A stretch of 64,000 bases of DNA from Microbacterium esteraromaticum (GCF_014084045.1 NZ_CP043732.1:2790001-2854000); one strand, 5' to 3'. Shown: positions 8,835 through 17,838, counted from the stretch's first letter. Numbers and translations: made by a program. Notes: generated by a model not told the origin, from the letters alone.

Positions 8835-9803
8835 ATGACGACCCGCAACGCGCGAGACCGCAAGTTGATCGCCGCCCTCACTGCGGCGCAGCTGTACTAC
8901 ATGCAGGATCAGACCATGGAGGTCATCGCCCGAGAGCTGGGCACCTCGCGATCGTCGGTGTCACGTCTGCTCGGCTTCGCCCGCGAAGTCGGTCTCGTCG
9001 ACATCCGCATCCATTCGCCCCTCGAGAGACTCGGGATGCTGGAGCAGCGATTCAGCGAACGACACGGCGTCACCGCCCACATCGCCCCTGTTCCCGAGCG
9101 CGTCAGCGAGGTGGAGCGTCTCGAACGGGTCGCGCTCACCGCCGGGCGTCTGCTGTCGCAGTTCGTCGAGTCGAACATGGTGGTCGGCGTCGCCTGGGGC
9201 TCGACGATAAGCACTGTCAGCCGATCGCTGATGCAGAAGGACACCCACGGCACGACATTCGTGCAGCTCAACGGCGCGGGGAACACCCAGACGAGCGGCC
9301 TGGAGTACTCGAGCGACATCCTGCAGCGCTTCGGGCACGCGTTCGGCGCGCAGGTGGAGCAGTTCCCGGTGCCCGCCTTCTTCGACAGCCCGGACACCAG
9401 GGACGCGATGTGGCGCGAACGCAGCACCCGGCGCGTCCTCGCCTTCCAGTCGAAGATGGACATCGCGGTCTTCGGGCTCGGCTCCCCTCAGGCCGACGTT
9501 CCCAGCCGGGTGTACGTCGGGGGCTACCTCGGACGCGACGACTACAGGAGTCTCGAGGAGGACGGCGTCATCGGCGATGTCGCGACGGTGTTCTTCCGCG
9601 CCGACGGCAGCTGGCGCGACATCCGCCTGAATGCGCGCTCCACCGGTCCCGGCCTGGATCGGCTGCGACGCGTGCCGCGCCGGATCTGCGTGGTCTCGGG
9701 TGCTGCGAAGGCCGGTTCGCTGAGAGCGGCCATCGGCGCGGGGCTGATCACCGACGTCGTCCTCGACGACACGCTCGCACGACGGCTTCTCGACGGGGAA
9801 TGA
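8835..9803 (+). CDS. SorC/DeoR-type sugar-binding transcriptional regulator
   Basis: A protein of 322 residues. The N-terminal helix-turn-helix covers about residues 12-55 (LYYMQDQTMEVIARELGTSR, then SSVSRLLGFAREVG). The C-terminal effector domain of the SorC family resembles phosphosugar-isomerase folds (VVGVAWGSTISTVSRSL, then GLITDVVLDDTLARRLLDGE). Members bind phosphorylated sugars or polyols. Divergence from glpD and the shared palindrome suggest glycerol-3-phosphate or a related triose as effector and glpDFK as target; this is inference. ATG at 8835 follows GGAGGA at a good distance; a frame reaching back to 8718 overlaps glpD and is rejected. Confidence 0.9.
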   Translation: MTTRNARDRKLIAALTAAQLYYMQDQTMEVIARELGTSRSSVSRLLGFAREVGLVDIRIHSPLERLGMLEQRFSERHGVTAHIAPVPERVSEVERLERVALTAGRLLSQFVESNMVVGVAWGSTISTVSRSLMQKDTHGTTFVQLNGAGNTQTSGLEYSSDILQRFGHAFGAQVEQFPVPAFFDSPDTRDAMWRERSTRRVLAFQSKMDIAVFGLGSPQADVPSRVYVGGYLGRDDYRSLEEDGVIGDVATVFFRADGSWRDIRLNARSTGPGLDRLRRVPRRICVVSGAAKAGSLRAAIGAGLITDVVLDDTLARRLLDGE

Positions 9804-9822
9804 CTCCGCTCGAAGCCCGGTC

Positions 9823-10977
9823 TCACACGCCGATCGAGTGCTCTGGACCAGCGCGGAACTCACGGATCAGGTGCTGCACGACCTGACGCAGATCCCCGCC
9901 GGAGGCGTCCGCCGCGGCGAGCTGACGCGAGTAGCTCGCCCCCTGCTCGATGATCGCCAGGACACCCTGCAGCTCGCTGGTGCAGTGCAGATCGGCTGCG
10001 ACCGGCATGAGATCCTCCACGACCGCGGCGATGTGCTCGCGTACCGGTATCTGGGAGCCGGCGCGGTCGACGATGACGCGGGCGTCCAGCCCGTAGCGTG
10101 CTGCCCGCCACTTGTTCTCGCGGTGGAACCACGGCTGCAGCGTCGGCAGCTGCCTGCCATCGTCGAGCTCGCGGGAGAAGAACTCGACGAGCGTCTGCGT
10201 GAGGGCGGCGATCGATGCGAGCTCGGTCAGCGTCGACATGCCATCGCAGGCGCGAACCTCGATCGTGCCCCAACGAGGCGCGGGCCGGATGTCCCATCGG
10301 ATCTCAGACGGGTCGTCCATGACTCCCGTGCGTGTCATGTCATCGACGAAGGTCTCGAACTCGGACCAGGTCGACATCGGCCACGGCAGGCCGGCCGTCG
10401 GCAGCTGCTGGAACACCAGTGCGCGGTTGGATGCGTAGCCGGTCCTCTCTCCCGCCCAGTACGGGCTCGACGCCGACAGTGCCTGAAGGTGGGGGAGGAA
10501 GGCCGACAGCGCGCCCACGATCGGGAGCACCTTGGTCCTGTCGTCGACGCCCACATGCACGTGGATGCCCCAGATCATCATGTTGCGGCCCCACCACTGG
10601 GTGCGCTCGATGAGCTTGTGATAGCGGTTCTTGTCGGTCACGCGCTGGTCGTACCACTGGGCGAACGGGTGGCTGCCCGCTGAGAGCAGCTCGATTCCCG
10701 CCGAGTCGGTCGACCGCCGAACGGACGCGATCGCCGCAGCGATGTCGTCGATGGCGGCAGAGACCGTGGCGCCGACGCCACTGGTGACCTCGATCGTATT
10801 GGTGAGCAGCTCGCCCGTGACCGTGTGCCGCTCGGAGGCGCTCTGCTCTTCCAGACGCGTGAGCAGTTCCGGCGCGCGCCCGACGAGGTCTCCCGTCGTC
10901 GGGTCGGCGAGCATGATCTCCCACTCCAGCCCGACTGTCGAGCGGGCGGAGGAGGCGAATTCGATCGGCACGCGCAC
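9823..10977 (-). CDS. YbdK-type carboxylate-amine ligase (glutamate-cysteine ligase family 2)
   Basis: A protein of about 384 residues of the GCS2/YbdK family. Members form an amide bond between a gamma-carboxylate and an amine using ATP. Some show weak gamma-glutamylcysteine synthesis and the natural product is often unknown. Seen here are the family start ([19 protein letters not shown]), the metal/ATP-site segment [13 protein letters not shown], and [17 protein letters not shown]. The start is uncertain: GTG at 10977 ([10 protein letters not shown]) or 10971 both fit the family N-terminus and neither has a clear ribosome-binding site. The frame extends upstream toward the rpsP promoter, but that part is not family-like. 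Confidence 0.88.
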   Translation of the reverse strand: MRVPIEFASSARSTVGLEWEIMLADPTTGDLVGRAPELLTRLEEQSASERHTVTGELLTNTIEVTSGVGATVSAAIDDIAAAIASVRRSTDSAGIELLSAGSHPFAQWYDQRVTDKNRYHKLIERTQWWGRNMMIWGIHVHVGVDDRTKVLPIVGALSAFLPHLQALSASSPYWAGERTGYASNRALVFQQLPTAGLPWPMSTWSEFETFVDDMTRTGVMDDPSEIRWDIRPAPRWGTIEVRACDGMSTLTELASIAALTQTLVEFFSRELDDGRQLPTLQPWFHRENKWRAARYGLDARVIVDRAGSQIPVREHIAAVVEDLMPVAADLHCTSELQGVLAIIEQGASYSRQLAAADASGGDLRQVVQHLIREFRAGPEHSIGV

Positions 10978-11045
10978 AGTCTGACACGGTGATCTCACGT
11001 GCCGCGCGCACTGTGTCGTGTCGTTTCGCGCACGGCGGCGGGATC

Positions 11046-11056
11046 TGGCAGAATAG
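11046..11056 (+). promoter_or_regulatory. Probable rpsP operon promoter (-10 CAGAAT)
   Basis: TGGCAGAATAG occurs here, 125 bases upstream of rpsP, and again identically at 15382-15392 upstream of rplS. The CAGAAT core resembles an actinobacterial -10 box. The shared 11-mer before two ribosomal protein genes suggests co-ordinated promoters. The -35 is weak. Confidence 0.45.
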
Positions 11057-11180
11057 AGGGTCGGACGGCTGCTCGACCCTCTATCCAGCATCCGTCACCC
11101 TTTTCAGAGCTTCCGCCGGATGTGCACCCCACTCTCCAGGCGACCGGTTCATCTTTCTTTCCACACCATTCAGGAGAATC

Positions 11181-11603
11181 GTGGCTGTCAAGATCCGTCT
11201 CAAGCGCATGGGCAAGATCCGTGCACCGCACTACCGCATCGTCGTCGCCGACTCGCGCACCAAGCGCGACGGCCGCGTGATCGAGGAGATCGGCAAGTAC
11301 CACCCCACCGAGAACCCCTCGTTCATCGAGGTCGACTCCGAGCGCGCGCAGTACTGGCTGTCCGTCGGCGCTCAGCCGACCGAGCAGGTCACCGCGCTGC
11401 TGAAGCTCACGGGCGACTGGGGCAAGTTCAAGGGCGACAAGAACGCGAAGTCGACCGTCCAGGTCGCCGAGCCGAAGGCGCCCTTCGAGATCGACTCGGC
11501 CAAGAAGTCGGTCATCAAGCCCAAGGCCGAGAAGAAGGCCGAAGAGGCTCCTGCTGAGGCTCCCGCCGAGGACGCGGCCGACGCCGCCGCCGACGCAGAG
11601 TAA
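11181..11603 (+). CDS. rpsP: 30S ribosomal protein S16
   Basis: A protein of 140 residues that binds 16S rRNA and is needed for assembly of the 5' domain of the small subunit. The S16 core is at residues 1-85 ([20 protein letters not shown], then [13 protein letters not shown]). A tail of about 50 residues rich in Ala, Glu and Lys ends [14 protein letters not shown]. Actinobacterial S16 often carries such a tail, whereas enteric S16 stops near 82. The GTG start at 11181 follows CAGGAGA. It leads a four-gene operon with the KH protein, rimM and trmD. Confidence 0.97.
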   Translation: MAVKIRLKRMGKIRAPHYRIVVADSRTKRDGRVIEEIGKYHPTENPSFIEVDSERAQYWLSVGAQPTEQVTALLKLTGDWGKFKGDKNAKSTVQVAEPKAPFEIDSAKKSVIKPKAEKKAEEAPAEAPAEDAADAAADAE

Positions 11604-11609
11604 TCCGCC

Positions 11610-11840
11610 GTGCTCGCCGCCGCGCTCGAACACGTCGTCAAGGGGATCGTGGATCACCCGGACGATGTCCGCATCACCGCATCCGCGTCGTCCAGGGGCG
11701 ACCTCCTCGAGGTGCACGTGCACCCGGATGACCGTGGTCGTGTGATCGGGCGCGGCGGCCGCACCGCCAAGGCGCTGCGCACCCTCATCTCCGCTCTCGC
11801 CGACGGACGCCGCGTCCGCGTCGACGTCGCGGACGACTGA
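11610..11840 (+). CDS. khpA: KH-domain RNA-binding protein KhpA
   Basis: A protein of 76 residues with a single KH domain; the RNA-gripping loop is seen as GRVIGRGGRTAKALRTL (GxxG within it). It lies six bases after rpsP and one base before rimM, the conserved position of KhpA in Gram-positive bacteria. There it forms an RNA-binding complex with KhpB/Jag linked to cell elongation in firmicutes. Its role in actinobacteria is less clear. The GTG start is set by the spacing after rpsP. Confidence 0.93.
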   Translation: MLAAALEHVVKGIVDHPDDVRITASASSRGDLLEVHVHPDDRGRVIGRGGRTAKALRTLISALADGRRVRVDVADD

Positions 11841-11841
11841 C

Positions 11842-12396
11842 GTGGCAGCCGAGAAGAACCAGCTCCGCGTCGGCCGCCTGCTCAAGGCGCACGGTCTCAA
11901 GGGCGCGCTGAAGCTCGAGCTGTACACCGACAACCCCGAACGCCGTTTCGTCCCCGGAGCCGAGTTCACGCTGCAGGTGCCCGAGGCATCCAGCTGGCAC
12001 GGCAAGACGGTGACCATCCGCGAGTACCGCGTGATGAACGGCAACTCCGTCGTCTTTCTCGACGGCGTCGACGACCGCACCGCAGCCGAGTCGCTCGTGC
12101 GCGCCATCCTCTGGATGGACGAGGACGATGAGGCCGAGGACGACGCCTGGTACGCGCACCAGCTGGTCGGGCTCGACGTCGTTCGCGACGACGCGGTCGT
12201 CGGCCGCGTCGCGCGGGTCGAGCATCTCCCCGCCCAGGACCTGCTGATCGTCCGCACCGAGTCCGGCGACGTGATGGTGCCCTTCGTCGAGGCGCTCGTG
12301 CCCACTGTCGACATCGCCGCCGGTCGCATCGTCGTCACACCTCCGCCCGGGCTCTTCGAGGAGCTCCCGGCCGCCGACGACGCGCCCTCCGAGTGA
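11842..12396 (+). CDS. rimM: Ribosome maturation factor RimM
   Basis: A protein of 184 residues that binds S19 during 30S head assembly. The N-terminal RimM barrel ([20 protein letters not shown]) is followed by a C-terminal PRC-barrel ([20 protein letters not shown], then [19 protein letters not shown]). It starts at GTG one base after khpA and is 16 bases from trmD, so it is mid-operon. Length and order rimM-trmD are typical. Confidence 0.96.
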   Translation: MAAEKNQLRVGRLLKAHGLKGALKLELYTDNPERRFVPGAEFTLQVPEASSWHGKTVTIREYRVMNGNSVVFLDGVDDRTAAESLVRAILWMDEDDEAEDDAWYAHQLVGLDVVRDDAVVGRVARVEHLPAQDLLIVRTESGDVMVPFVEALVPTVDIAAGRIVVTPPPGLFEELPAADDAPSE

Positions 12397-12412
12397 CGAG
12401 CGGCGCCGCACG

Positions 12413-13129
12413 ATGAGAATCGACGTCGTCTCGATCTTCCCGTCGTACTTCGACGGTCTGACGCTCTCTCTGCTCGGGAAGGCCCGTGACTCGGGCATCC
12501 TGGATCTGAACGTCCACGATCTCAGGGACTGGACCTCAGACAGGCATCGCACCGTCGACGACACGCCGTACGGCGGCGGCGCGGGCATGGTCATGAAGCC
12601 GGAGCCCTGGGGTCTCGCTCTCGACCGCCTCGCCGCGCCACCCGCAGAGCCCGCCCCGAACACTGCGCGCTCCGAGCGACCCACCATCATCTTCCCCTCG
12701 CCTGCCGGCGAGGTCTTCACCCAGGCCACGGCTCGCGACCTCGCCACTCGTGAGCATCTCATCTTCGGATGCGGCCGCTACGAGGGCATCGACGAGCGCG
12801 TCTTCGAGTACGCGGCCGAGCTCGGCGAGGTGCGTCTGATCAGCCTTGGTGATTACGTCCTCAACGGGGGAGAGGTGGCGGTGATGGCCATGGTCGAGGC
12901 GATCGGCCGCCTCATCCCCGGTGTCGTGGGCAACCCGGAGAGCCTCGTCGAGGAGTCGCACGAAGACGGACTGCTCGAGTACCCGTCATACACGAAGCCC
13001 TCCGTCTGGCGTGATCGGGAGGTGCCGCCGATCCTGCTCAGCGGCAATCACGGCGCGATCGCCGGGTGGCGCCACGAGCAGCAGCTCGAGCGCACGCGGA
13101 CGCGCCGTCCGGATCTGATCGCGGACTGA
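12413..13129 (+). CDS. trmD: tRNA (guanine-37-N1)-methyltransferase TrmD
   Basis: SPOUT methyltransferase of 238 residues that puts m1G at position 37 of tRNAs reading CNN and some other codons, preventing +1 frameshifts. Visible are the N-terminus [16 protein letters not shown], the substrate segment [17 protein letters not shown], and the trefoil-knot SAM site [14 protein letters not shown] with [16 protein letters not shown]. It is the last gene of the rpsP operon and converges on the DedA gene 18 bases away. Confidence 0.97.
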   Translation: MRIDVVSIFPSYFDGLTLSLLGKARDSGILDLNVHDLRDWTSDRHRTVDDTPYGGGAGMVMKPEPWGLALDRLAAPPAEPAPNTARSERPTIIFPSPAGEVFTQATARDLATREHLIFGCGRYEGIDERVFEYAAELGEVRLISLGDYVLNGGEVAVMAMVEAIGRLIPGVVGNPESLVEESHEDGLLEYPSYTKPSVWRDREVPPILLSGNHGAIAGWRHEQQLERTRTRRPDLIAD

Positions 13130-13147
13130 GCGCCGCGCTACGCCGAT

Positions 13148-13870
13148 TCAGCGACCGGATGAGATCGGGATGCCGTCGGTGCGGGTCTCGCTCGGCCCCG
13201 ACTCGTCGACGTGCTCGAGCGCATCCTGTCGGCGCGCGGCGCGCACGGAGCGGATCCGCGAGGCCGCGAACACGACGACGGCGAGGGCGACGACCACGAT
13301 GACGACGTTCTGTACCACGTCGACGTACTGCTCGACGATGTGCCAGCCGGAGCCGAGGAACCATCCGCAGAGGATGAACGCGGTGTTCCAGATCAGGCTG
13401 CCGGCCGTCGTGAGGACTCCGAAGCGCCACATCGGCATCCGCGCCACGCCAGCGGGGATCGAGATCAGGCTGCGGAAGATCGGGATGAACCGGCCGAAGA
13501 ACACCGCCTTGCCGCCATGCCGATGGAACCAGGCGACGGTCCTGTCGACGTCGGACACGGCGACGAGGGGCAGACGGTCTGCGATTCGGCGCAGCCTGCG
13601 AAGGCCGAGCCACGCGCCGAGCCCGTAGAGGGCGAGCGCACCCACGAGCGAGCCCACGGTGGTCCACAGCACCGCCTCCCACAGACCGAAGGAACCGTCA
13701 TGGGCTGCGATGCCGGCCATCGGCAGGATCGCCTCACTCGGCAGGGGAGGGAACAGGTTCTCCAGAGCGATCGCCAGCCCTGCGCCGATCGGTCCGATGA
13801 GGTCCATCAGGCCGATCACGGCGTCGATGAGAGAGCCGAGCCAGGAGGTGTCCGTCGTGGTGCTCGTCAT
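13148..13870 (-). CDS. DedA-family membrane protein
   Basis: A polytopic membrane protein of 240 residues. The DedA/SNARE-associated core is visible as LENLFPPLPSEAILPMAGI, with the re-entrant helix segment FFGRFIPIFRSLISIPAGVA. That motif (F-x-R-x-x-P) is the conserved DedA arginine loop. Members act in lipid flipping, including undecaprenyl-phosphate recycling, and membrane homeostasis. Which role applies here cannot be told. The cytoplasmic tail of about 40 residues is polar. A TAGACT -10 (minus strand, about 13915-13920) and GAGGGAGC before the ATG suggest its own promoter with a short leader. Confidence 0.92.
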   Translation of the reverse strand: MTSTTTDTSWLGSLIDAVIGLMDLIGPIGAGLAIALENLFPPLPSEAILPMAGIAAHDGSFGLWEAVLWTTVGSLVGALALYGLGAWLGLRRLRRIADRLPLVAVSDVDRTVAWFHRHGGKAVFFGRFIPIFRSLISIPAGVARMPMWRFGVLTTAGSLIWNTAFILCGWFLGSGWHIVEQYVDVVQNVVIVVVALAVVVFAASRIRSVRAARRQDALEHVDESGPSETRTDGIPISSGR

Positions 13871-13966
13871 CGTCTGGCGCTCCCTCAGGATCGTCGGGCG
13901 GGTGTCGCACGCGAGTCTATGCGGACGCCGATGCGAGAGTTCTGGGAGCCCGGCGATCGCGCCCCG

Positions 13967-14749
13967 TCAGTCGACGCCGAGGAAGCCGCGGTCGGTGAGG
14001 ACGATCGGACCGTCCTTGGTGACGGCGACAGTGTGCTCCGAGTGCGAGCCCCGTGAGCCGTCGGCACTGCGGAGCGTCCAGCCGTCGTCGTCGGTGACGA
14101 GTTCGTCGGTGGTGGCCAGGAACCACGGCTCGAGGGCGAAGACGAGACCCTCGCGCAGCGGGAAGCCGCGTCCGGCGCGCCCGTCGTTCGGCACGTGCGG
14201 ATCACCGTGCATGATCCGTCCGACGCCGTGACCGCCGAAGTCCGTGTTGATCGAGTAGCCCTCGACATGCGCGACGGCGGCGATGGATGCCGAGATGTCG
14301 CCGATGCGGTTTCCCACGACCGCGGCGGCGATGGCAGCCTCCAGCGCCCGCTCGGTGGTGTCGATCAGACGAAGGTCCTCATCGCGCGGTGTCCCGACGA
14401 CGAACGAGACCGCGGAGTCGGCGACCCATCCATCCACGGACACGGCGAAGTCGAGCGAAACGAGGTCGCCGTCGCGGAGCGTGTAGTCGTGGGGGAGGCC
14501 GTGCAGCACGGCGTCGTTCACCGAGGTGCAGATGACCTTGCCGAAGGGGCCGCGGCCGAAGGAGGGCGCGTAGTCGATGTAGCACGACTCGGCGCCGGCA
14601 CGGCGGATCAGATCGTGGGCCCGCGCGTCGATCGCGAGCAGGTTCGTCCCGACCTTCGTCTCGTCGCGCAGGGTCGCCAGGGTCTCTGCGACGAAGCGGC
14701 CCGCGGCGCGCATCTCGTCGATCTCGGCGGGGGTGCGCAATTCGATCAT
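13967..14749 (-). CDS. map: Type I methionine aminopeptidase
   Basis: Metalloprotease of 260 residues that removes the initiator methionine from nascent proteins. All pita-bread fold metal ligands are in view: VSLDFAVSVDGWVADSA supplies the two aspartates, GGHGVGRIMHGDPHVPN the histidine, and ALEPWF and SEHTVAV the two glutamates. ATG at 14749 (MIELRTPAEIDEMRAAG) fits the family N-terminus and follows GAGGAACTCCC. The frame stays open far upstream without family similarity. Many actinobacteria have two map genes; this one has no SH3-type N-terminal extension. Confidence 0.95.
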   Translation of the reverse strand: MIELRTPAEIDEMRAAGRFVAETLATLRDETKVGTNLLAIDARAHDLIRRAGAESCYIDYAPSFGRGPFGKVICTSVNDAVLHGLPHDYTLRDGDLVSLDFAVSVDGWVADSAVSFVVGTPRDEDLRLIDTTERALEAAIAAAVVGNRIGDISASIAAVAHVEGYSINTDFGGHGVGRIMHGDPHVPNDGRAGRGFPLREGLVFALEPWFLATTDELVTDDDGWTLRSADGSRGSHSEHTVAVTKDGPIVLTDRGFLGVD

Positions 14750-14839
14750 GGGAGTTCCTCTCGTCGCCATCCATTCTCCCCGATCCGCACGGCGCCGATG
14801 CCCACAGCGAACACTCGCCCGAGCGGACGGGCGGCCACG

Positions 14840-14845
14840 TAGCAT
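14840..14845 (+). promoter_or_regulatory. Probable -10 element (TAGCAT), leaderless start
   Basis: TAGCAT ends six bases before the ATG at 14852. Transcription would begin at or next to the start codon. It is one of several such arrangements in the window. Confidence 0.4.
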
Positions 14846-14851
14846 CGGAGC

Positions 14852-15346
14852 ATGATGCTGCGACGGCTGTTCTTCCGCTGGCTTCTGCCGGCCTCCCTCG
14901 CGCTTCCGGCGTGGATGCTCGTCGGCTGGGCGATCTTCGGACGCAACGGGTGGGGCCTGCTCTGGGTGCTGCTGATGGCGATCCCCGGCGTCTTCGTCAC
15001 CCAGCTGATCCTGACGCTGCTCACCCGCTCGAGGCCCTCCGTGCGCGCCGAGCGTGCGGTGTCGTGGCTGGATGTCGCCGGCTTCGGTCTCTGGCATGTG
15101 CTGACGATCCTGGTCGGATGCTTCATCGACGGCGCGTTCCCCTGGCTGCTCACCGCCGCGATCGTCGTCGCGGTCGGCATGCTGTGGATGCAGCTGTGGC
15201 AGCTCTGGAACGAGGCGCGCGGTACAGGGGCTCGCCTGCGCGAGACCATCACGTGGTCGACGATCACCCCGCCGCAGCGTAGCGGGAGCACTGTCTCGGA
15301 CCCCGACGTGATCGTCATCGAGGAATCCCGCTCGCGGGACCTCTGA
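14852..15346 (+). CDS. Hypothetical membrane protein, four predicted helices
   Basis: A protein of 164 residues with no family I can name. Hydrophobic segments lie at about residues 8-28 (LFFRWLLPASLALPAWMLVG), 33-55, 75-98 and 100-120 (AFPWLLTAAIVVAVGMLWMQ). A polar cytoplasmic tail of about 40 residues follows, ending DPDVIVIEESRSRDL. The start could be either of two adjacent ATGs (14852 or 14855). It is divergent from map and upstream of the rplS promoter, but no functional link is evident. Confidence 0.75.
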   Translation: MMLRRLFFRWLLPASLALPAWMLVGWAIFGRNGWGLLWVLLMAIPGVFVTQLILTLLTRSRPSVRAERAVSWLDVAGFGLWHVLTILVGCFIDGAFPWLLTAAIVVAVGMLWMQLWQLWNEARGTGARLRETITWSTITPPQRSGSTVSDPDVIVIEESRSRDL

Positions 15347-15381
15347 GCCGCTCGCCGTGATTGGCGCGCGGCCGCGGTTCA

Positions 15382-15392
15382 TGGCAGAATAG
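15382..15392 (+). promoter_or_regulatory. Probable rplS promoter (-10 CAGAAT)
   Basis: TGGCAGAATAG is identical to the 11-mer upstream of rpsP. A possible -35 TTGGCG at 15361-15366 lies 18 bases upstream of CAGAAT. The transcript would carry a leader of roughly 125 bases, long enough for ribosomal-protein autoregulation, though no named motif is recognised. Confidence 0.45.
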
Positions 15393-15521
15393 CTGTTTGT
15401 GCCGTGACCCGGTTCTGCCTCAGGGGAACCCGCGGACGCCTCGCGCGCCGCTCGGCACACACCCGTTCTCATCCCTTTGATTCATGCATCCGACCTGTGG
15501 CGAGTGCAGAGAGAGACGATC

Positions 15522-15869
15522 ATGCAGATCCTCGACGCCGTCGACGCGGCTTCGCTCCGTTCCGACATTCCTGTCTTCAACCCCGGTGACACCGTCAAGG
15601 TGCACGTGAACATCACCGAGGGCACCCGCTCGCGCATCCAGGTGTTCCAGGGAGTCGTCATCGGCCGCCAGGGCGATGGAGTCCGCGAGACCTTCACGGT
15701 CCGCAAGATCAGCTTCCAGGTCGGCGTCGAGCGCACCTTCCCGGTGCACTCGCCGGTGATCGACCACATCGAGGTCGTCACCCGCGGTGACGTCCGTCGC
15801 GCGAAGCTGTACTACCTGCGCAACCTGCGCGGCAAGAAGGCCAAGATCAAGGAGAAGCGCGAGAACTGA
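15522..15869 (+). CDS. rplS: 50S ribosomal protein L19
   Basis: A protein of 115 residues, the normal L19 length, located at the 30S-50S interface. Family segments: [40 protein letters not shown] and [19 protein letters not shown] at 15522 is chosen because MQILDAVDA begins the conserved fold and AGAGAGACG precedes it; an in-frame ATG at 15477 is less likely. A strong hairpin follows 18 bases after the stop, so rplS is probably monocistronic. Confidence 0.97.
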   Translation: MQILDAVDAASLRSDIPVFNPGDTVKVHVNITEGTRSRIQVFQGVVIGRQGDGVRETFTVRKISFQVGVERTFPVHSPVIDHIEVVTRGDVRRAKLYYLRNLRGKKAKIKEKREN

Positions 15870-15887
15870 CTCGTCGCATCCTTGCCG

Positions 15888-15921
15888 ACAGAACCCCGGG
15901 ACACCCGTCCCGGGGTTCTGT
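15888..15921 (+). terminator. Hairpin terminator after rplS
   Basis: A perfect 14-base stem: ACAGAACCCCGGGA (15888-15901) pairs with TCCCGGGGTTCTGT (15908-15921) around a 6-base loop, followed by CGTT. It lies 18 bases after the rplS stop and upstream of lepB. Confidence 0.8.
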
Positions 15922-15989
15922 CGTTCCGGCACGGGTGTGCGACCCTTGTAATGCCGCGCGTGCGCGGTGAGTCGATGAAGAGGAAACAC

Positions 15990-16721
15990 ATGACATCCGA
16001 TGCCCCCGCGGCAACCCAGCCACCGCAGCGGCGCCGGGGCGCACTGGTCTTCCTGCGCGACGTGCTGGTCATCATCCTCATCGCCGCACTGGTCTCGTTC
16101 GTCGTGAAGACCTTCGTCGTGCGGTCGTTCTACATCCCCTCCGGATCGATGGAGCGCACGCTCCTCGTCAACGATCGCATCCTGGTCGATGAGCTCACGC
16201 CGCGATGGAGCGGGTACGACCGCGGGGATGTCGTGGTGTTCAAGGACCCGGGCGGCTGGCTGCCCAGCCCGCCGCAGAGGCCTGCGAGGCCGCCCCTCGT
16301 CGAGGCCGCGGACTGGGCGCTCACCTTCGTCGGCATCTCGACGACAGACGCGCAGGACCATCTGGTCAAGCGGGTGATCGGGATGCCGGGCGATCACGTC
16401 GTGTGCTGCAATGCTCTGGGACAGGTCACCGTGAACGGATCACCCGTGAACGAGCTCGGCTACCTCAACCTCCCCGAAGGGGACACAGCGGCATCGAACG
16501 CCGAGTTCGACGTCACCGTTCCCGACGACCGCATCTGGGTCATGGGCGACAACCGCGATCGCTCGCAGGACTCGCGAGCGCACCAGGACCTGCCCGGCGG
16601 TGGCTTCGTGCCCCTCGAGAACGTCGTGGGGCGCGCATTCCTGACCACCTGGCCGGTGAACAGGTTCGGGCCCATCGACACGCACGACGACGTGTTCCGC
16701 GCCGTGCCCGACGAGGAATGA
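15990..16721 (+). CDS. lepB: Signal peptidase I
   Basis: Membrane-anchored serine/lysine protease of 243 residues that removes Sec and Tat signal peptides on the outer face of the membrane. One N-terminal anchor helix (VLVIILIAALVSFVVKTFVV) is followed by the catalytic serine motif IPSGSMERTL, the general-base lysine in KRVIGMPGDHV, and the box E motif WVMGDNRDRSQDSR. ATG at 15990 is preferred over two upstream in-frame ATGs because AAGAGGAAAC sits just before it. The stop overlaps the rnhB start (ATGA), so the two genes are coupled. Confidence 0.95.
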   Translation: MTSDAPAATQPPQRRRGALVFLRDVLVIILIAALVSFVVKTFVVRSFYIPSGSMERTLLVNDRILVDELTPRWSGYDRGDVVVFKDPGGWLPSPPQRPARPPLVEAADWALTFVGISTTDAQDHLVKRVIGMPGDHVVCCNALGQVTVNGSPVNELGYLNLPEGDTAASNAEFDVTVPDDRIWVMGDNRDRSQDSRAHQDLPGGGFVPLENVVGRAFLTTWPVNRFGPIDTHDDVFRAVPDEE

Positions 16722-17377
16722 CCGTGGTCGCGCCGACCCTCACACTCGAGCGTCGGCTTCTCAAGGAGTTCGACCTCATCATCGCGCTCGACGAGGTGGG
16801 GAGGGGAGCACTGGCGGGTCCCGTCGCCGTGGGCGCCGCAGTGATGGATGCCGCGGGCTCGCGCCGACGCGTTCCCGACGGGCTGCGTGACTCGAAGATG
16901 ATCACCGAGAAGCGCAGGCCGGCGATGGCCGAACGCGCCAGCAGATGGGTGCCGCTGTCCGCGGTGGGCTGGTCGAGCGCCGCCGAGATCGACGAGGTGG
17001 GCATCATGCGCGCCCTCGGCCTCGCCGCATCGCGTGCGGTGCAGGCCGTCGTCGACGGCGGTGCGACACTCGAGCGCACCCTCGTGATCCTCGACGGGAA
17101 CCACGACTACGTCTCGCGAGTGCACCCCGCGACCCTGACCGTGCGCACGGTGATCAAGGGCGACCGCGACTGCGCATCCGTCTCGGCGGCGTCGGTCATC
17201 GCGAAGGTCGCGCGTGACATGCACATGGCGACTCTGCATCCGGAGCATCCCGACTATCAGTGGGACCGCAACAAGGGATACGCGAGTCCCGAGCATCGCC
17301 AGGCCATCCGCGAGCGCGGCCTGTCGCCGCTGCACAGGTGCTCATGGGCGATCGCCGACGCGCCGACCCTGTTCTGA
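16718..17377 (+). CDS. rnhB: Ribonuclease HII
   Basis: A nuclease of 219 residues that cuts RNA in RNA-DNA hybrids and at single ribonucleotides misincorporated in DNA. The acidic active site is visible: ALDEVGRGALAGPV gives the DE pair, VILDGNHDYV the third Asp, and SVSAASVIAKVARD the conserved stretch before the last acid. KGYASPEHRQAI is the C-terminal signature. It overlaps lepB by four bases (ATGA). Lep-RnhB-DUF2469 is the usual actinobacterial order. Confidence 0.96.
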   Translation: MTVVAPTLTLERRLLKEFDLIIALDEVGRGALAGPVAVGAAVMDAAGSRRRVPDGLRDSKMITEKRRPAMAERASRWVPLSAVGWSSAAEIDEVGIMRALGLAASRAVQAVVDGGATLERTLVILDGNHDYVSRVHPATLTVRTVIKGDRDCASVSAASVIAKVARDMHMATLHPEHPDYQWDRNKGYASPEHRQAIRERGLSPLHRCSWAIADAPTLF

Positions 17378-17420
17378 GGAATCCGCATTCGCCGTCCGGT
17401 GCTCATAGGATGGACCCATC

Positions 17421-17747
17421 ATGGATGAGGATGCCTTCGACGACTACGACCGCGAACTCGAGCTCGCGCTGTTCCGCGAGTACCGCGACGTCGTCGGCCA
17501 GTTCCAGTACGTCGTCGAGACCGAGCGCCGCTTCTACCTCGCCAACGAGGTGAACGTGGTGCGTCGTGACACCGAGCACGACTTCTACTTCGAGATCTCG
17601 ATGACCGACGTCTGGGTGTGGGACATCTACCGTGCTGACCGCTTCGTCAAAGCCGTGCGCGTGCTGACCTTCAAGGACGTCAACGTCGAGGAGCTGCAGC
17701 GCCGCGAGTTCGAGCTGCCCGAGGAGCTGTCGCTCGACGGCAAGTGA
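17421..17747 (+). CDS. DUF2469-family protein
   Basis: A protein of 108 residues, highly charged and strongly conserved in actinobacteria. Seen: MDEDAFDDYDRELELALFRE, then YVVETERRFYLANEVNV and DVWVWDIYRADRFVKAV. Its biochemical role is unknown. It lies between rnhB and yraN, its usual place. A TAGGAT hexamer at 17406-17411 nine bases before the ATG may be its own -10. No membrane segment or signal peptide is present. Confidence 0.92.
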   Translation: MDEDAFDDYDRELELALFREYRDVVGQFQYVVETERRFYLANEVNVVRRDTEHDFYFEISMTDVWVWDIYRADRFVKAVRVLTFKDVNVEELQRREFELPEELSLDGK

Positions 17748-17753
17748 CTTCTG

Positions 17754-17814
17754 TCCCCAATCGGGGGCCGCGGCGAGTTCTCCCCAATCGCTGTGAGTGA
17801 CGCCTCGGGGCGTC
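17754..17814. repeat. Direct repeat TCCCCAATCG and small hairpin upstream of yraN
   Basis: TCCCCAATCG occurs at 17754-17763 and again at 17781-17790, 27 bases apart. GACGCC-TCGG-GGCGTC (17799-17814) is a tetraloop hairpin right after. These lie in the 91-base gap before yraN-comM-dprA and could be an operator or attenuator. No known motif is recognised. Confidence 0.4.
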
Positions 17815-17838
17815 TCCGGGTGCCCTCAGGCTGTCGGA

